A stretch of 64,000 nt of DNA from an archaeon (GCA_021819035.1 JAKASL010000001.1:310001-374000); one strand, 5' to 3'. Shown: positions 33,254 to 42,807, counted from the first letter of the stretch. Notes: generated by a model from the letters alone, not told the origin. Numbers and translations are program-made.

Positions 33254-34936
33254 ATGCCGGAGCCCCTCGAGCGTCCGTGGCTCAAGGCGCAGGTCGTGGG
33301 CAGGTATTCGGTCCCGCGCCCTAGGGTCAGGCCGCTCTATGCCCTGCTGACAGACTCTGCGAAGCTCCATCCGAAGAACCGCTGCCTCCACTACCAGGGG
33401 AGGGACTTCACTTACGCCGAAGTGGACGACCTTTCCTCCAGGTTCGCTTCCGCGCTGGCGGGGCTCGGTGTGAAGAAGGGGGACAGGGTCGCAATCTTCC
33501 TCCCGAACGTCCCCCAGCTGGTCGTCGCCTACTTCGGGATCTTGAAGTGCGGAGGGGTCGTCGTGATGTGCAACCCGGTCTACAAGGAGAGAGAGCTGGA
33601 GCACCAGCTGCGGGATTCGGGGGCCGAGGTCGTCGTGGCCAGCAGGACTGTCGCAAGAGGGATGGACCTATTCAGCAGCCTCGAAGGGTGCCGGGGGAGG
33701 CTCTCCCTCAGGCATGTCGTAACCACCGGGCTCGGCGACTATCTGCCGGGGCTGAAGAGGCGCCTGGCGGGGCTCGCAGGGATCAAGGACGTCCCCAGGA
33801 GCAATACCCTCGACTTCGTGCGTTTAGTCGAGTCCAGCGCACCCATGGCCAACTTCGCCTCCGTCGACCCGGTGAACGACGTCGCCGTCCTCCAGTACAC
33901 CGGGGGGACCACCGGGGTGTCTAAGGGGGCGATGCTCACCCACTACAACCTCGTCTCCAACGCTGAGTACGGCGTCAGCCTCTTCCCCATCACCTCGCGG
34001 GATGTCTCCCTCTGCGTCCTCCCGCTCTATCACATCTACGGGCTGACAGTGACCATGAACGCCCCCATGGCGGCGGGGGCGGCGATGGTCCTCCTCCCCA
34101 GCTTCCACGTGGAAGAGGTGATGAAGACCATCCAGGACCAGAAGGTGACCATCTTCTCCGGTGCCCCTGCCATGTATGTGGCGATCAACAGCAAGCCAGA
34201 AGCGGGGAAGTACAACCTGCGCTCAGTCCGGGCGTGCTTGTCGGGCGGTTCTGCCCTGCCGCCGGCCGTCAGGAAGAAGTTCATCGAGCTGACCGGAGGG
34301 AACCTGGTCGAGGGCTACGGTCTCTCGGAGACCAGCCCAGTGACCCACTGCAACCCGGTCAACGGGGGGGTCGTGAAGGACGGGTCCATCGGACCCCCGT
34401 TCAGCGAGACGGACGCCATGATAGTCGACCTCTCTGACAGGGACAAGGTCCTCGAGGTGGGGGGGGTCGGGGAGCTCGCCGTGAAGGGGCCGCAGGTGAT
34501 GAAGGGGTACTGGAACCAGAAGGAGGAGACCGACGCCGTCCTGAAGGACGGCTGGTTCCTGACCGGGGACGTAGCCAAGATGGACTCCGACGGCTACTTC
34601 TACATCGTTGACAGAAAGAAGGACATGGTGAACGTGGGGGGGCTCAAGGTCTACCCGAGAGAGGTGGAGGACGTCCTCTTCGAGCACCCGGACATAAAAG
34701 AGGCCGGGGTCATCGGGGTCCCGGACGACTTCAGCGGGGAGGCCGTGAAGGCCTTCGTCGTCCTGAAGGACCCTGCCAAGAAGGTCACAGCGCAGGAGGT
34801 CATAGCGTTCTGTCAGGAGAGGCTCGCGAAGTTCAAGGTCCCCAAGGAGGTGGAGTTCGTCCAGGAGCTCCCGAAGACGCTGATAGGGAAGGTCCTCCGC
34901 AGGAAGCTGAGGGAGCTCAAACCTCCACAACCATAG
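33254..34936 (+). CDS. Acyl-CoA synthetase (AMP-forming fatty acid-CoA ligase)
   Basis: 560 residues of the ANL superfamily. The P-loop Y-T-G-G-T-T-G-V-S-K-G near 220, the G-Y-G-L-S-E-T-S-P motif near 355, T-G-D near 437 and the C-terminal lysine in L-I-G-K-V-L-R-R-K are present. It activates a carboxylic acid, probably a medium or long fatty acid, to its CoA ester before beta-oxidation. ATG start with a box near 33219-33232. It converges on a thiolase gene (20-nt overlap), and other acyl-CoA genes lie beyond. Confidence 0.9.
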   Translation: MPEPLERPWLKAQVVGRYSVPRPRVRPLYALLTDSAKLHPKNRCLHYQGRDFTYAEVDDLSSRFASALAGLGVKKGDRVAIFLPNVPQLVVAYFGILKCGGVVVMCNPVYKERELEHQLRDSGAEVVVASRTVARGMDLFSSLEGCRGRLSLRHVVTTGLGDYLPGLKRRLAGLAGIKDVPRSNTLDFVRLVESSAPMANFASVDPVNDVAVLQYTGGTTGVSKGAMLTHYNLVSNAEYGVSLFPITSRDVSLCVLPLYHIYGLTVTMNAPMAAGAAMVLLPSFHVEEVMKTIQDQKVTIFSGAPAMYVAINSKPEAGKYNLRSVRACLSGGSALPPAVRKKFIELTGGNLVEGYGLSETSPVTHCNPVNGGVVKDGSIGPPFSETDAMIVDLSDRDKVLEVGGVGELAVKGPQVMKGYWNQKEETDAVLKDGWFLTGDVAKMDSDGYFYIVDRKKDMVNVGGLKVYPREVEDVLFEHPDIKEAGVIGVPDDFSGEAVKAFVVLKDPAKKVTAQEVIAFCQERLAKFKVPKEVEFVQELPKTLIGKVLRRKLRELKPPQP

Positions 34937-36095
34937 AGACGGCGTTCCCGCCCCCCAGGCAGAGGGTCGCGAGCCCCGTCTTCCCCCCCTTCCTCTTCAG
35001 CCCGTAGATGAGCGTGGTGAGCACCCGCGCACCGCTGCACCCGATGGGGTGCCCCAGAGCCACGCCCCCGCCCCAGATGTTGAACCTGGACTGGTCGACG
35101 CCGAGGGCCCTCCTCACCGCTATGGACGCCGTCGAATACGCCTCGTTGTGTTCGAAGACGTCTATGTCCTCCACGTCCATCTTCAGCCTCTTGAGGAGGG
35201 CCCTCGTCGTCGGGATCGGCGCCTCCATGACCCTCGCGGGCTCGAGCCCGCCTGTCTCGTAGCCGACGATCTTCGCGAGCGGCTTGACCCCCAGCCTGTC
35301 CGCCGCCTCCTGCGACGCGACGGCGAGGGCAGAAGCGCCGTCGCTCAGCTGCGACGAGTTCCCTGCCGTCAGCACGCCGTCGGGTTTGAAGACTGGCTTG
35401 AGCTTCGCAAGCTTCTCCCTCGTGGTGTCAGGCCTCACGCACTCGTCGCTAGAGAACTCGACGATCTCGCCTCCCTCGCGCTTGATCCTCACCTTCGCCT
35501 TCTCCTGCTCGAACGCGCCCTGCTCTGACGCCTTGGCCGCCTTCATGTGGCTGGAGTAGGCGAACTCGTCCGCATCTTCTCTCGAGATATGGAACCTCCT
35601 GGCCACGTTCTCCCCCGTCACCCCCATGTGGTAGTCGTGGTAGGCGTCCCAGAGGCCGTCCACTATCATCCCGTCGAGGAGGCGCGCGTCCCCGAACTTG
35701 GTCCCCCACCTGACGCCCTTGGCTAGGTAGGGGGCGTTGCTCATGTTCTCCATCCCCCCGGCGACGACGACATCGTTGTCCCCGGCTTTGACCGACTGCG
35801 CTGCCAGCATCACCGCCTTCAGGCCGGACCCGCAGACCTTGTTGACTGTGAACGCCCCTGCCCCGAAGGGGACCCCTGCGTGCACCGCCGCCTGCCTCGC
35901 CGGATTCTGGCCTAGGCCCGCTGACACGACATTGCCCATGATCACCTCGTCGACCTCCGCCGGGGCGACCTTGGCCCTGTTCATCGCCTCCTCTATGACG
36001 AGGGCCCCGAGCTTGGTCGCAGCCACCCCCACCAGGCTCTTCCCGAACTTCCCTATGGGGGTCCTGCACGCAGACAGTATGACTGGTTCGGCCAT
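34917..36095 (-). CDS. Acetyl-CoA C-acetyltransferase (thiolase)
   Basis: 392 residues from the ATG at 36095, 27 nt after a box at 36118-36126. The catalytic set is complete: nucleophile Cys in N-K-V-C-G-S-G near 86, H-N-E-A-Y near 310, His in G-G-G-V-A-L-G-H-P-I near 345, and the second Cys in L-C-L-G-G-G near 376. It either cleaves 3-ketoacyl-CoA in beta-oxidation or condenses two acetyl-CoA; location next to the acyl-CoA ligase favours degradation, but the mevalonate route also needs such an enzyme. Confidence 0.93.
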   Translation of the reverse strand: MAEPVILSACRTPIGKFGKSLVGVAATKLGALVIEEAMNRAKVAPAEVDEVIMGNVVSAGLGQNPARQAAVHAGVPFGAGAFTVNKVCGSGLKAVMLAAQSVKAGDNDVVVAGGMENMSNAPYLAKGVRWGTKFGDARLLDGMIVDGLWDAYHDYHMGVTGENVARRFHISREDADEFAYSSHMKAAKASEQGAFEQEKAKVRIKREGGEIVEFSSDECVRPDTTREKLAKLKPVFKPDGVLTAGNSSQLSDGASALAVASQEAADRLGVKPLAKIVGYETGGLEPARVMEAPIPTTRALLKRLKMDVEDIDVFEHNEAYSTASIAVRRALGVDQSRFNIWGGGVALGHPIGCSGARVLTTLIYGLKRKGGKTGLATLCLGGGNAVSMVVEV

Positions 36096-36117
36096 GGCCG
36101 CGCTTCGTCGATACTTC

Positions 36118-36162
36118 GTTTTAAACGGAACCGGTCTGCGTAAATCGCTCTCCCTAAATATG
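36118..36162. promoter_or_regulatory. Divergent TATA-like boxes for thiolase (-) and ilvE (+)
   Basis: Minus box GTTTAAAAC (36118-36126) is 27 nt from the ATG at 36095. Plus box CCTAAATATG (36153-36162) is 28 nt from the ATG at 36186. Confidence 0.6.
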
Positions 36163-36185
36163 GAGCCCCTGGCCCGACCCTCGAC

Positions 36186-37100
36186 ATGCAGCCGCAGAAG
36201 AAGATCTGGATGGACGGGAAACTTGTCCCCTGGGACGACGCGAAGATACACGTCCTCACCCACGGGCTCCACTATGGGATGGCGGTCTTCGAAGGAATCA
36301 GGGCGTTCAAAACCCCCAGAGGGACGGCGATCTTCAGGCTCCCTGAGCACATCGAGCGTCTCATGAACAGCGCGAAGATCTACAGGATGAACCTTGGCTA
36401 CTCGGCAAAGGAGATAGCTCAGGCCTGCGTGGAGGTCGTTAGGAACAACCCGGCGGAGGAGTGCTACATCCGCCCCATAGCGTTCACAGGCTACGGCGAG
36501 ATGGGGCTCAACCCGCTCACAAGCAAGATATCGATGGCAATCGGCTCTTGGGAGTGGGGGTCCTACCTGGGGGACGCCTCCAAGAGGGGTGTGAGAGCGA
36601 CGATCACCAACTGGGTCAGAATCGATTCGAGGGCGATGCCGGTGCAGGCGAAGTGCGCTGCGAACTACGCCAACTCTGCTCTGGCGAAGATGCAGGCCGT
36701 CGCTGCGGGGTACGACGAGGCGATCCTCTTGAACACCAACGGCATGGTGGCCGAGGGGCCGGGGGAGAACATATTCAGGGTCAAGGACGGGATACTCAGC
36801 ACCCCCCCCGCCAGCTCAGGGATACTCAGGGGGATAACACGCGACACCATCATCCAGTTCGCCCGAGACGAGAAGATCACCTTCTACAGGAACGACGCCA
36901 CGAAGGAGGAGCTGTACACCTCCGACGAGGTCTTCTTCAGCGGCACCGCGGCCGGGATCGCGAGGGTGAGCGAAATCGACGGGAGGCCGATCGGGGACAA
37001 CGGGACGCCTATCACCGACATGCTGACGAAGCTCTACGACCAGGCCGTCCATGGGAAGGTCAAGCGCTACTCGAAGTGGCTGACCCCCGTCAAACCCTAG
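36186..37100 (+). CDS. ilvE: Branched-chain amino acid aminotransferase
   Basis: 304 residues, fold-type IV PLP enzyme. Marks are G-L-H-Y-G-M-A-V-F-E-G-I-R near 33, Y-I-R-P-I near 95, K-C-A-A-N-Y-A-N-S with the PLP Lys near 157, and the C-terminal E-V-F-F-S-G-T-A-A-G-I. It interconverts Leu, Ile and Val with their 2-oxo acids. In this catabolic neighbourhood it could feed branched-chain acyl-CoA oxidation as well as biosynthesis. Leaderless ATG. Confidence 0.92.
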   Translation: MQPQKKIWMDGKLVPWDDAKIHVLTHGLHYGMAVFEGIRAFKTPRGTAIFRLPEHIERLMNSAKIYRMNLGYSAKEIAQACVEVVRNNPAEECYIRPIAFTGYGEMGLNPLTSKISMAIGSWEWGSYLGDASKRGVRATITNWVRIDSRAMPVQAKCAANYANSALAKMQAVAAGYDEAILLNTNGMVAEGPGENIFRVKDGILSTPPASSGILRGITRDTIIQFARDEKITFYRNDATKEELYTSDEVFFSGTAAGIARVSEIDGRPIGDNGTPITDMLTKLYDQAVHGKVKRYSKWLTPVKP

Positions 37101-37109
37101 GGCCGAAGC

Positions 37110-37643
37110 TCAGTTCTTCCTCGGCTTCTCCGAGGGGACGAAGTGGACGTCGGAGACGAGGTAGCGCGGGGGCCGGCGGAACACCGCCTTCACCTTCATC
37201 CCGATGAACATGTCCGCCTCCTTCGCGCCCTTCAGCCTCGCCAGGAGGAGTGTGTCCACCCCGTCGAACTCGACCAGCGCCAGGTTGAAGGGGGTCTCCT
37301 TCAGGAACTCCTCGCCCCCGTAGTAGCACGTCGTCCAGGAGTGGACCCGCCCCTCATTCGGGAGGGTGAACCACTCGGTCTCGGCGCCGCAGTTCATGCA
37401 GTGGCTCCGAGGCGTGGCGTACCTGTAGTGGCAGGCCTTGCACTCGCTCCCCATTATCTTCCCCCTCGCCAGCCCTAGGAAGAACGGGGAGTCCTCCGCG
37501 TAGCTGTGGATGTAGTTGATGGCGTAGGGGGAGAGTATGACAAGGTCCTCTGTCCCCACTGGATTCTTGTAGAGGGCCGCGCCCTTGGCGTTGACCTCCT
37601 TCATCACGTCCCTGAACCTAGCGAGCTTCTTCAGCTGGGCCAT
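37110..37643 (-). CDS. DUF35 zinc-ribbon/OB-fold protein, thiolase partner
   Basis: 177 residues. A rubredoxin-like zinc ribbon C-K-A-C ... C-M-N-C (residues ~68-86) is followed by an OB fold (G-R-V-H-S-W-T-T, F-N-L-A-L-V-E-F-D-G). DUF35 proteins bind thiolase-family enzymes and help channel acyl-CoA. It starts one base after the stop of the thiolase-like gene at 37645, so the two are co-transcribed and probably form a complex. Confidence 0.9.
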   Translation of the reverse strand: MAQLKKLARFRDVMKEVNAKGAALYKNPVGTEDLVILSPYAINYIHSYAEDSPFFLGLARGKIMGSECKACHYRYATPRSHCMNCGAETEWFTLPNEGRVHSWTTCYYGGEEFLKETPFNLALVEFDGVDTLLLARLKGAKEADMFIGMKVKAVFRRPPRYLVSDVHFVPSEKPRKN

Positions 37644-37644
37644 C

Positions 37645-38997
37645 CTATGCCCTCTCCATGATCGTGACTGTCACAGAGCTCCCGGTCCCGGCGTGGGAGT
37701 GGATCAGCCCGCGTTCTGCGCCCTTGATCTGGAGCTTGTCGTTCCCGAAGTGCTTCTGTATGCTCCCCTGGAGCTGCCAGAACGCGAAGACCCCCTGCAT
37801 TATGCCTGTCGCGCCCACCGGGTGCCCGCACGCGATCAGCCCCCCCGAAGGGTTGACTGGTATGGTCCCCCTGTGCGGGAGGTCCAGCCCGTACTCTATC
37901 CCCTCGAGGAAGGGGTGCCCCTGGTCCACGAAGTCGTAGCCTTCGCCGTACCTGCACAGGCCGATGTCCTCGTAGGTCTGTATCTCCGAGCTCGCATAGG
38001 CGTCGTGGAGCTCGACGAAGTCCAGCTCCTTCTTGGGGTCGCTTATCCCGGCGTTCTTGTACGCCTCGAGGGCCGCGGCCCTCCCCGCGCGGAATGAATG
38101 CACGCCCGGGTACCTCAGGCCTGAGTAGTCCTCCGCCTTCTCCCATCGGAAGAGCGGCACGCTCCCGTGGGGCCTGTCCGCCAGCCTCATCGTGTCAGTC
38201 CCGCACCCGACCCCCTTGATGAGCACAGGGTGGTCTGTGTACTTGAAGGCGACGTCCTCCGACGCAAGTATGGCCACGGCGGCTCCGTCGCTCATGGTGC
38301 ATATCATGGGCCTGTTCAGCGGGTAGGCGACCATCTCCCTCCCGAGGGCTTCTTTCATCGACAGCTTCTCAGGGTACTGGGAGTATGGGTTGTGGTTAGC
38401 GTTGATGTGGTTCTTAACTGAGACCATGGCCATGATCCTCTTCGCCTCCTGCGTCGCCTCCCTCTGAGCCTTCCTCTCGTCCTTGACGTGGGCGAACTTC
38501 GTCTTCCTGAGGTACTCGTAGATGTGCCGCTGGACCATGAGCGCGTAGTAGCCTGTGTAGAACCCCCCCACAGGGTAGTCGAAGTTGGTGTCCGAGGCCA
38601 GGGCGATGAACTCGTTCCCCTTCCACGTCTCGACGTGCGACATTGTCTCGAAGCCGGCTACCAGACACACCTCGTTCCTCCCGCTGGCTACCGTCTCCCA
38701 GCCCGCCTGGATCGCCTGCCCGCCGGTCGCTCCCCCCCACTCGATCCTCCTCGAATCCTTCGGGTTCAGGCCCAGATAGTCTTGGACCATAGACGCCGCC
38801 TTCAGCTGCCGCGCGAAGTGGTCCGAGAAGTAGGAAATCCTGCTGCTTTCGATGCCCGATGTCTTGAGGTCAGGGACGTCCTTCATTGCGTAGTCAAACG
38901 CCCGCTTGACCATCAGCCGGAAGTCCATGTCCGGGTGGGCCTTCGCGAACTTGGTCACGCCACCGGATATCATGTAGACCTTCCTCTGCCCCGGCAT
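37645..38997 (-). CDS. Thiolase-fold protein lacking the usual nucleophilic cysteine
   Basis: 450 residues, thiolase superfamily, SCP2-thiolase-like subgroup. The C-terminal half keeps F-V-E-L-H-D-A-Y-A and N-P-S-G-G-L-I-A-C-G-H-P-V-G-A-T-G. Where active thiolases have a nucleophilic Cys, this protein reads W-G-G-A-T-G-G. It may use a different mechanism, such as retro-aldol cleavage known for some DUF35-paired thiolase-fold enzymes. Start ATG at 38997 (GTG at 39000 adjacent) with an A/T box near 39019-39028. Confidence 0.85.
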   Translation of the reverse strand: MPGQRKVYMISGGVTKFAKAHPDMDFRLMVKRAFDYAMKDVPDLKTSGIESSRISYFSDHFARQLKAASMVQDYLGLNPKDSRRIEWGGATGGQAIQAGWETVASGRNEVCLVAGFETMSHVETWKGNEFIALASDTNFDYPVGGFYTGYYALMVQRHIYEYLRKTKFAHVKDERKAQREATQEAKRIMAMVSVKNHINANHNPYSQYPEKLSMKEALGREMVAYPLNRPMICTMSDGAAVAILASEDVAFKYTDHPVLIKGVGCGTDTMRLADRPHGSVPLFRWEKAEDYSGLRYPGVHSFRAGRAAALEAYKNAGISDPKKELDFVELHDAYASSEIQTYEDIGLCRYGEGYDFVDQGHPFLEGIEYGLDLPHRGTIPVNPSGGLIACGHPVGATGIMQGVFAFWQLQGSIQKHFGNDKLQIKGAERGLIHSHAGTGSSVTVTIMERA

Positions 38998-39044
38998 CAC
39001 GTTTCCCTGCCTGGTATGGGTATTAATTCCCTTCCGAACCGCGC

Positions 39045-41006
39045 CTATGCTCCTCCCAGGCCCTCCTTGGCCGCCTTGACGAAGCGATCCACAGAAGCCG
39101 GGTCCGCCAGGGACCCCCTGTTCAGGACCTGGCCGGGGTCCGCCCCGGCGAGAATCCTCTTCATAGGGACCTCGAGCTTCTTCCCGTTGAGTGTCCGGGG
39201 GATGGCAGGGACGGCCACCACCCTATCAGGGAAGTACCTCGGCGAGAGGTCGGACCTTATCTGGGCCCTGATCTTGGCGACAAGCCCCTGGTCCAGGAGG
39301 GCGTCCTCCTTCAGAGACACGAACAGGACCATCTCCGCTCCCCCACCTCTGCCGGCGACGTCGAGCACGAGGGAGTCTGAGACTTCGGGGAGCTTCTCGA
39401 CTGCCCTGTATATCTCGCTGGTCCCTATCCTCACCCCCTGCCGCTTTATCGTGGCGTCGGAGCGCCCGTAGATGACGCAAGTCCCGCGGCTGGTCACCTT
39501 GATCCAGTCCCCGTGCCTCCAGACCCCAGGGTACACGTCGAAGTAGCTCTCCCTGTAGCGGCTCCCGTCCTCGTCCCCCCAAAAGAACACCGGCATGCTG
39601 GGCATCGGCTCGGTGATGACGAGCTCCCCCACCTTCCCCACCACCGGGGCTCCGCCCTCGTCGAACGCATGGATGCTGGCGCCGAGCGCCCTGCACTGCA
39701 GCTCCCCGGAGTACACGGGGAGGGTCGGGGACCCGGTCACGAAGGCGGTGCAGACGTCCGTCCCGCCGCTGAGGGACTCGAGCCAGACGTCCTCTTTCGC
39801 CTTGGCATACACCCATTCGAACCCGTCCGTCGAGAGTGGCGACCCCGTCGACCCGATCCCCCTCAGGGAGCCCAGCCTGTGGGTGCTCCGCGGCTCAATC
39901 CCGGCCTTCATGCAGGCTGAGATGTAGGCGGCGCTCGTCCCCATATACGTCGTCTTTGTCTGCTCCATCAAGGTCCAGAGGGAGTCGGGGTGCGGCCAGG
40001 CGGGGTGTCCGTTGTAAAGGACGAGGGTCGCGCCGTGGAGCAGCCCTCCCACGAGGTAGTTCCACATCATCCACCCTGTCGTGGTGTACCAGAAGAAGCG
40101 GTCTCCCTCCCTGACGTCGTTGTGCAGGGCCACGGCCTTCAGGAGCTCCACTAGTATCCCTCCATGCGAGTGCACTATCGGCTTCGGGAGCCCCGTCGTC
40201 CCCGACGAATAGAGGACCCAAAGAGGATGGTCGAAGGGGACGAACTCGTGGTCGAACTCTGCCCTCCCCCCGGTCGCCTCCTCCCAGTCCTCAGCCCCCG
40301 GGATCCCTCTCCCTTTGCTCCCCCCGGAGACCGCGACCGTCTTCTCTATGCTGGGGATAGCCCTGACCACCGAGGCGACCTCTTCCGCCCTGTCGGTCCA
40401 CTTCCCTCCGTAGCCGTAGCCGTCGGCCGCGATCAGCACCTTCGGGCGTATCTGGCCGAACCTGTCTACCACCGACTGTGCGCCGAACTCGGGGGGGCAG
40501 CTCGACCAGATGGCTCCCACGCTCGCAGTCGCGAGAAGGCCCACGACGGCCTCGGCCCCGTTCGGCAGGAACGCCGCCACCCTGTCCCCCCGCTCAACGC
40601 CTGACTCCTTCAGCCTCGCGGCCAGGGCCGAAGATTTCTTCCGCAGCTCCTGCCATGTGACTCCCTTCTCCGAGCCGCGCTCCCCTCGGCATATCAGCGC
40701 CTGCCCCTCCCTCTCCTTGGCGAAGACGCGCTCGGCGAAGTTGAGCTCGGACCCATCGAACCACTTCGCCCCAGGCATCTTCCTCTCAGTCAGCACCGGA
40801 TAGTCGGCCCCCGACACGTCGAAGTACTTCCATATCGACCCCCAGAACCCCTCCAGGTCTTCAACCGACCAGCGCCAGAGGTCGCCGTATCCTTCGAAGG
40901 CGAAGCCCCTCTTCTCCAACCACTTCGTGTAGGCCGTCATGGTCGTCTTCCTGACGAAGCCCGGATCGGGTTCCCAGAGCAGCCTACCCTCAGGCATTGC
41001 CTTCAC
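39045..41006 (-). CDS. Acetoacetyl-CoA synthetase-like acyl-CoA ligase
   Basis: 653 residues, ANL superfamily with the acetyl-CoA synthetase N-terminal domain (W-x-W-S-V-E-D-L-E-G-F-W near 45). P-loop Y-S-S-G-T-T-G-L-P-K near 265, S-G-G-T-D-V-C near 425 and the C-terminal R-T-L-N-G-K-K-L-E-V-P are present. The spacing and S-G-G-T-D match acetoacetyl-CoA synthetase, which activates acetoacetate using ATP. It would recover ketone bodies or branched-chain breakdown products. The start is GTG at 41006 or ATG at 40997; a box lies near 41026-41034. Confidence 0.88.
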   Translation of the reverse strand: MKAMPEGRLLWEPDPGFVRKTTMTAYTKWLEKRGFAFEGYGDLWRWSVEDLEGFWGSIWKYFDVSGADYPVLTERKMPGAKWFDGSELNFAERVFAKEREGQALICRGERGSEKGVTWQELRKKSSALAARLKESGVERGDRVAAFLPNGAEAVVGLLATASVGAIWSSCPPEFGAQSVVDRFGQIRPKVLIAADGYGYGGKWTDRAEEVASVVRAIPSIEKTVAVSGGSKGRGIPGAEDWEEATGGRAEFDHEFVPFDHPLWVLYSSGTTGLPKPIVHSHGGILVELLKAVALHNDVREGDRFFWYTTTGWMMWNYLVGGLLHGATLVLYNGHPAWPHPDSLWTLMEQTKTTYMGTSAAYISACMKAGIEPRSTHRLGSLRGIGSTGSPLSTDGFEWVYAKAKEDVWLESLSGGTDVCTAFVTGSPTLPVYSGELQCRALGASIHAFDEGGAPVVGKVGELVITEPMPSMPVFFWGDEDGSRYRESYFDVYPGVWRHGDWIKVTSRGTCVIYGRSDATIKRQGVRIGTSEIYRAVEKLPEVSDSLVLDVAGRGGGAEMVLFVSLKEDALLDQGLVAKIRAQIRSDLSPRYFPDRVVAVPAIPRTLNGKKLEVPMKRILAGADPGQVLNRGSLADPASVDRFVKAAKEGLGGA

Positions 41007-41066
41007 TCCCCCGCGTCTTTCTGGGCGTTATAAGCGCCGAGGCGGGGAGGGGGCCGCCGCTGACCC

Positions 41067-41684
41067 TCAACCTATGGGGGCGACCATGAATATGGCGACG
41101 TCCCACATGAAGTGGCTCAGCATGCTCGAGCTCAGGTCCCCCGTCCTGTAGTAGGTGAGGCCCCAGACGGAGTCGGCGAAGAAGGTGGAGACGACCCAGA
41201 GCACGTTGAGGCTGGCGGCATGGATCAGAGCGTCCACGGCGGCCACGGCGAAGGGGGCCGCGGGCCCGAGCCTCGGGGCCGCGTAAGTCTGCAGGGTCCC
41301 TCTGAAGTACGACTCGAATCCCACGGAGTCGCAGGCCAGCACGAGCACTTGGAGGGGGAGCGGGTTCCCGGACGACGCTATCAGCGCATAGATCGACGCC
41401 TCAGCCTGCGTCCCGACGCCGAGGGGGTGGAACGCCACTATGGCGAGGTTCCCCGCGTAGAACAGGGCGTAGAGCCCCGCCGCCGCCACGGCCCCAAGAG
41501 CCAGGGTCCACCCCAGGGGGGCAAAGAGCCTGCGGTACCCCCCCGACGCGACAGCCACCGCGGCCATGCACCCGGTGGCTATGAACGTCGACAGCGCGAA
41601 GTCCCTCCCGGGGAGGAGGAAGAGCGGCATCATCCCAGCGGCGACGATAGCCAGCCCCAGCGCGGACCTTCGCGCCTTGTCCAA
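41067..41684 (-). CDS. CPBP-family intramembrane protease-like protein
   Basis: 205 residues with about six membrane helices. The CPBP motifs appear in reduced form: F-E-S-Y-F-R-G (one Glu plus Arg), A-L-I-H near 160, and S-H-F-M-W-D near 190. Members are membrane metalloproteases processing prenylated proteins or of unknown role. The first motif has a single Glu where many members have two, so activity is uncertain. TTG start with a box centred 28 nt upstream (near 41712). Confidence 0.7.
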   Translation of the reverse strand: MDKARRSALGLAIVAAGMMPLFLLPGRDFALSTFIATGCMAAVAVASGGYRRLFAPLGWTLALGAVAAAGLYALFYAGNLAIVAFHPLGVGTQAEASIYALIASSGNPLPLQVLVLACDSVGFESYFRGTLQTYAAPRLGPAAPFAVAAVDALIHAASLNVLWVVSTFFADSVWGLTYYRTGDLSSSMLSHFMWDVAIFMVAPIG

Positions 41685-41782
41685 CTCGCGTTCCCGGGAG
41701 GGTTGGCGTTAAATCCTCATCGCACGCCCACCCGCTCCGGCCCAGGGCTGCGCAGCCGGAGCCGCCCCTGTCAATCTTAATA

Positions 41783-41802
41783 CTACTACTCGCAGGTGGT
41801 AA
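41783..41802. promoter_or_regulatory. Candidate operator, site 1 (TrmB-like)
   Basis: CTACTAC, 6-nt spacer, GTGGTAA. The right half is identical and the left half matches five of seven bases with the perfect dyad at 43802-43821. It overlaps the expected transcription start region of the prenyltransferase gene, just after its box at 41775-41784, so binding would be expected to repress. Confidence 0.5.
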
Positions 41803-41808
41803 TCACGC

Positions 41809-42792
41809 ATGTGGTGCAGAAGCTCGGGGGAAGCGCAGACGGTCCCCCCCTGCCAGCTCGCCGGCCCTGCCCCGGCCGTCTCGCCTCCCCCGCGTAGCCT
41901 CGGCGTCAGGGCCGCGTTCCTTTCGGCGAGGCCATGGTCATTCACGATGACTTTCTCCTCGGTCACAATGGGCGCCCTCCTCGCGGCCCTCGCGGGGGAG
42001 TTCGACCTCCCGCTCTATCTCCTGACCCTCGGAGGGATGGTGGTCTTCCATGCGGCGACCAACATCCTCAACGACTACTATGACGTCAGGCACGGGGTCG
42101 ACAAGCCAGGCGCCCCGACGACGAAGTACAGGCTGCACCCGGGCGCGGCCGGCGAGGCCCGCCTATCGACCATATTGGACTTCTCCCTCGGCCTCTACGC
42201 GGTCACCCTGCTGGCGGCCGCCTACCTCGCGTCGGTCGCCGGGCCTGCGATCCTGTTCATCACTGCGGCTGGCGTGGTGGGGAGCGTCCTGTACACCGCC
42301 GACCCTGTCGTCCTCAAGGCCAGGGGGGCGGGGGAGGCGACCGTGTTCGTGATGTGGGGGCTCCTGATCCCCACGGGTGCGTACATGGTGCAGACCCGCG
42401 CCTTCTCTTTGGTCCCTCTGGTTGGCGGGGCCCCGATAGGGGTCTTCGTCGCCCTAGTCCTCCTCGCCAACAACATCAGGGACATCGACTACGACGGGTC
42501 CGTCAACACGAGGACGTTGGCCGTCCGCCTCGGAGTGAGGGCCGCATCCAGGGCCTACGGATGGCTCCTGGGGATCGCCTACGCCTATGTCCTGGCCGAA
42601 GTCCTCTCTGGTTTCGTCAGCGCTTGGTCCCTCCTCGTCCTGGCCACGCTCCCCGGGGCGCTCCCTCTGTGGCGGATGTTCAGGGGGCCGGTCCCAGACA
42701 ACGCCGACCCCAAGACAGCGGCGCTTGCTCTGCAGTTCTCCGTCCTGTACATGGTGTCCCTGGTCCTCTCCGTCTTTCTCCCGGTCGCCTAG
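41809..42792 (+). CDS. UbiA-family prenyltransferase, MenA-like
   Basis: 327 residues, 8-9 membrane helices. Both Asp-rich motifs are present: N-I-L-N-D-Y-Y-D-V-R-H-G-V-D near 88 and N-N-I-R-D-I-D-Y-D near 222, with the MenA-type N-T-R-T-L-A-V-R-L-G. It probably prenylates dihydroxynaphthoate or a related quinone precursor, supplying the quinone that ETF electrons reach. The first ~35 residues are Pro-rich and look unconserved, but the box at 41775-41784 is 29 nt from this ATG. Confidence 0.85.
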   Translation: MWCRSSGEAQTVPPCQLAGPAPAVSPPPRSLGVRAAFLSARPWSFTMTFSSVTMGALLAALAGEFDLPLYLLTLGGMVVFHAATNILNDYYDVRHGVDKPGAPTTKYRLHPGAAGEARLSTILDFSLGLYAVTLLAAAYLASVAGPAILFITAAGVVGSVLYTADPVVLKARGAGEATVFVMWGLLIPTGAYMVQTRAFSLVPLVGGAPIGVFVALVLLANNIRDIDYDGSVNTRTLAVRLGVRAASRAYGWLLGIAYAYVLAEVLSGFVSAWSLLVLATLPGALPLWRMFRGPVPDNADPKTAALALQFSVLYMVSLVLSVFLPVA

Positions 42793-42807
42793 GGGGCTCC
42801 CGCCGCT

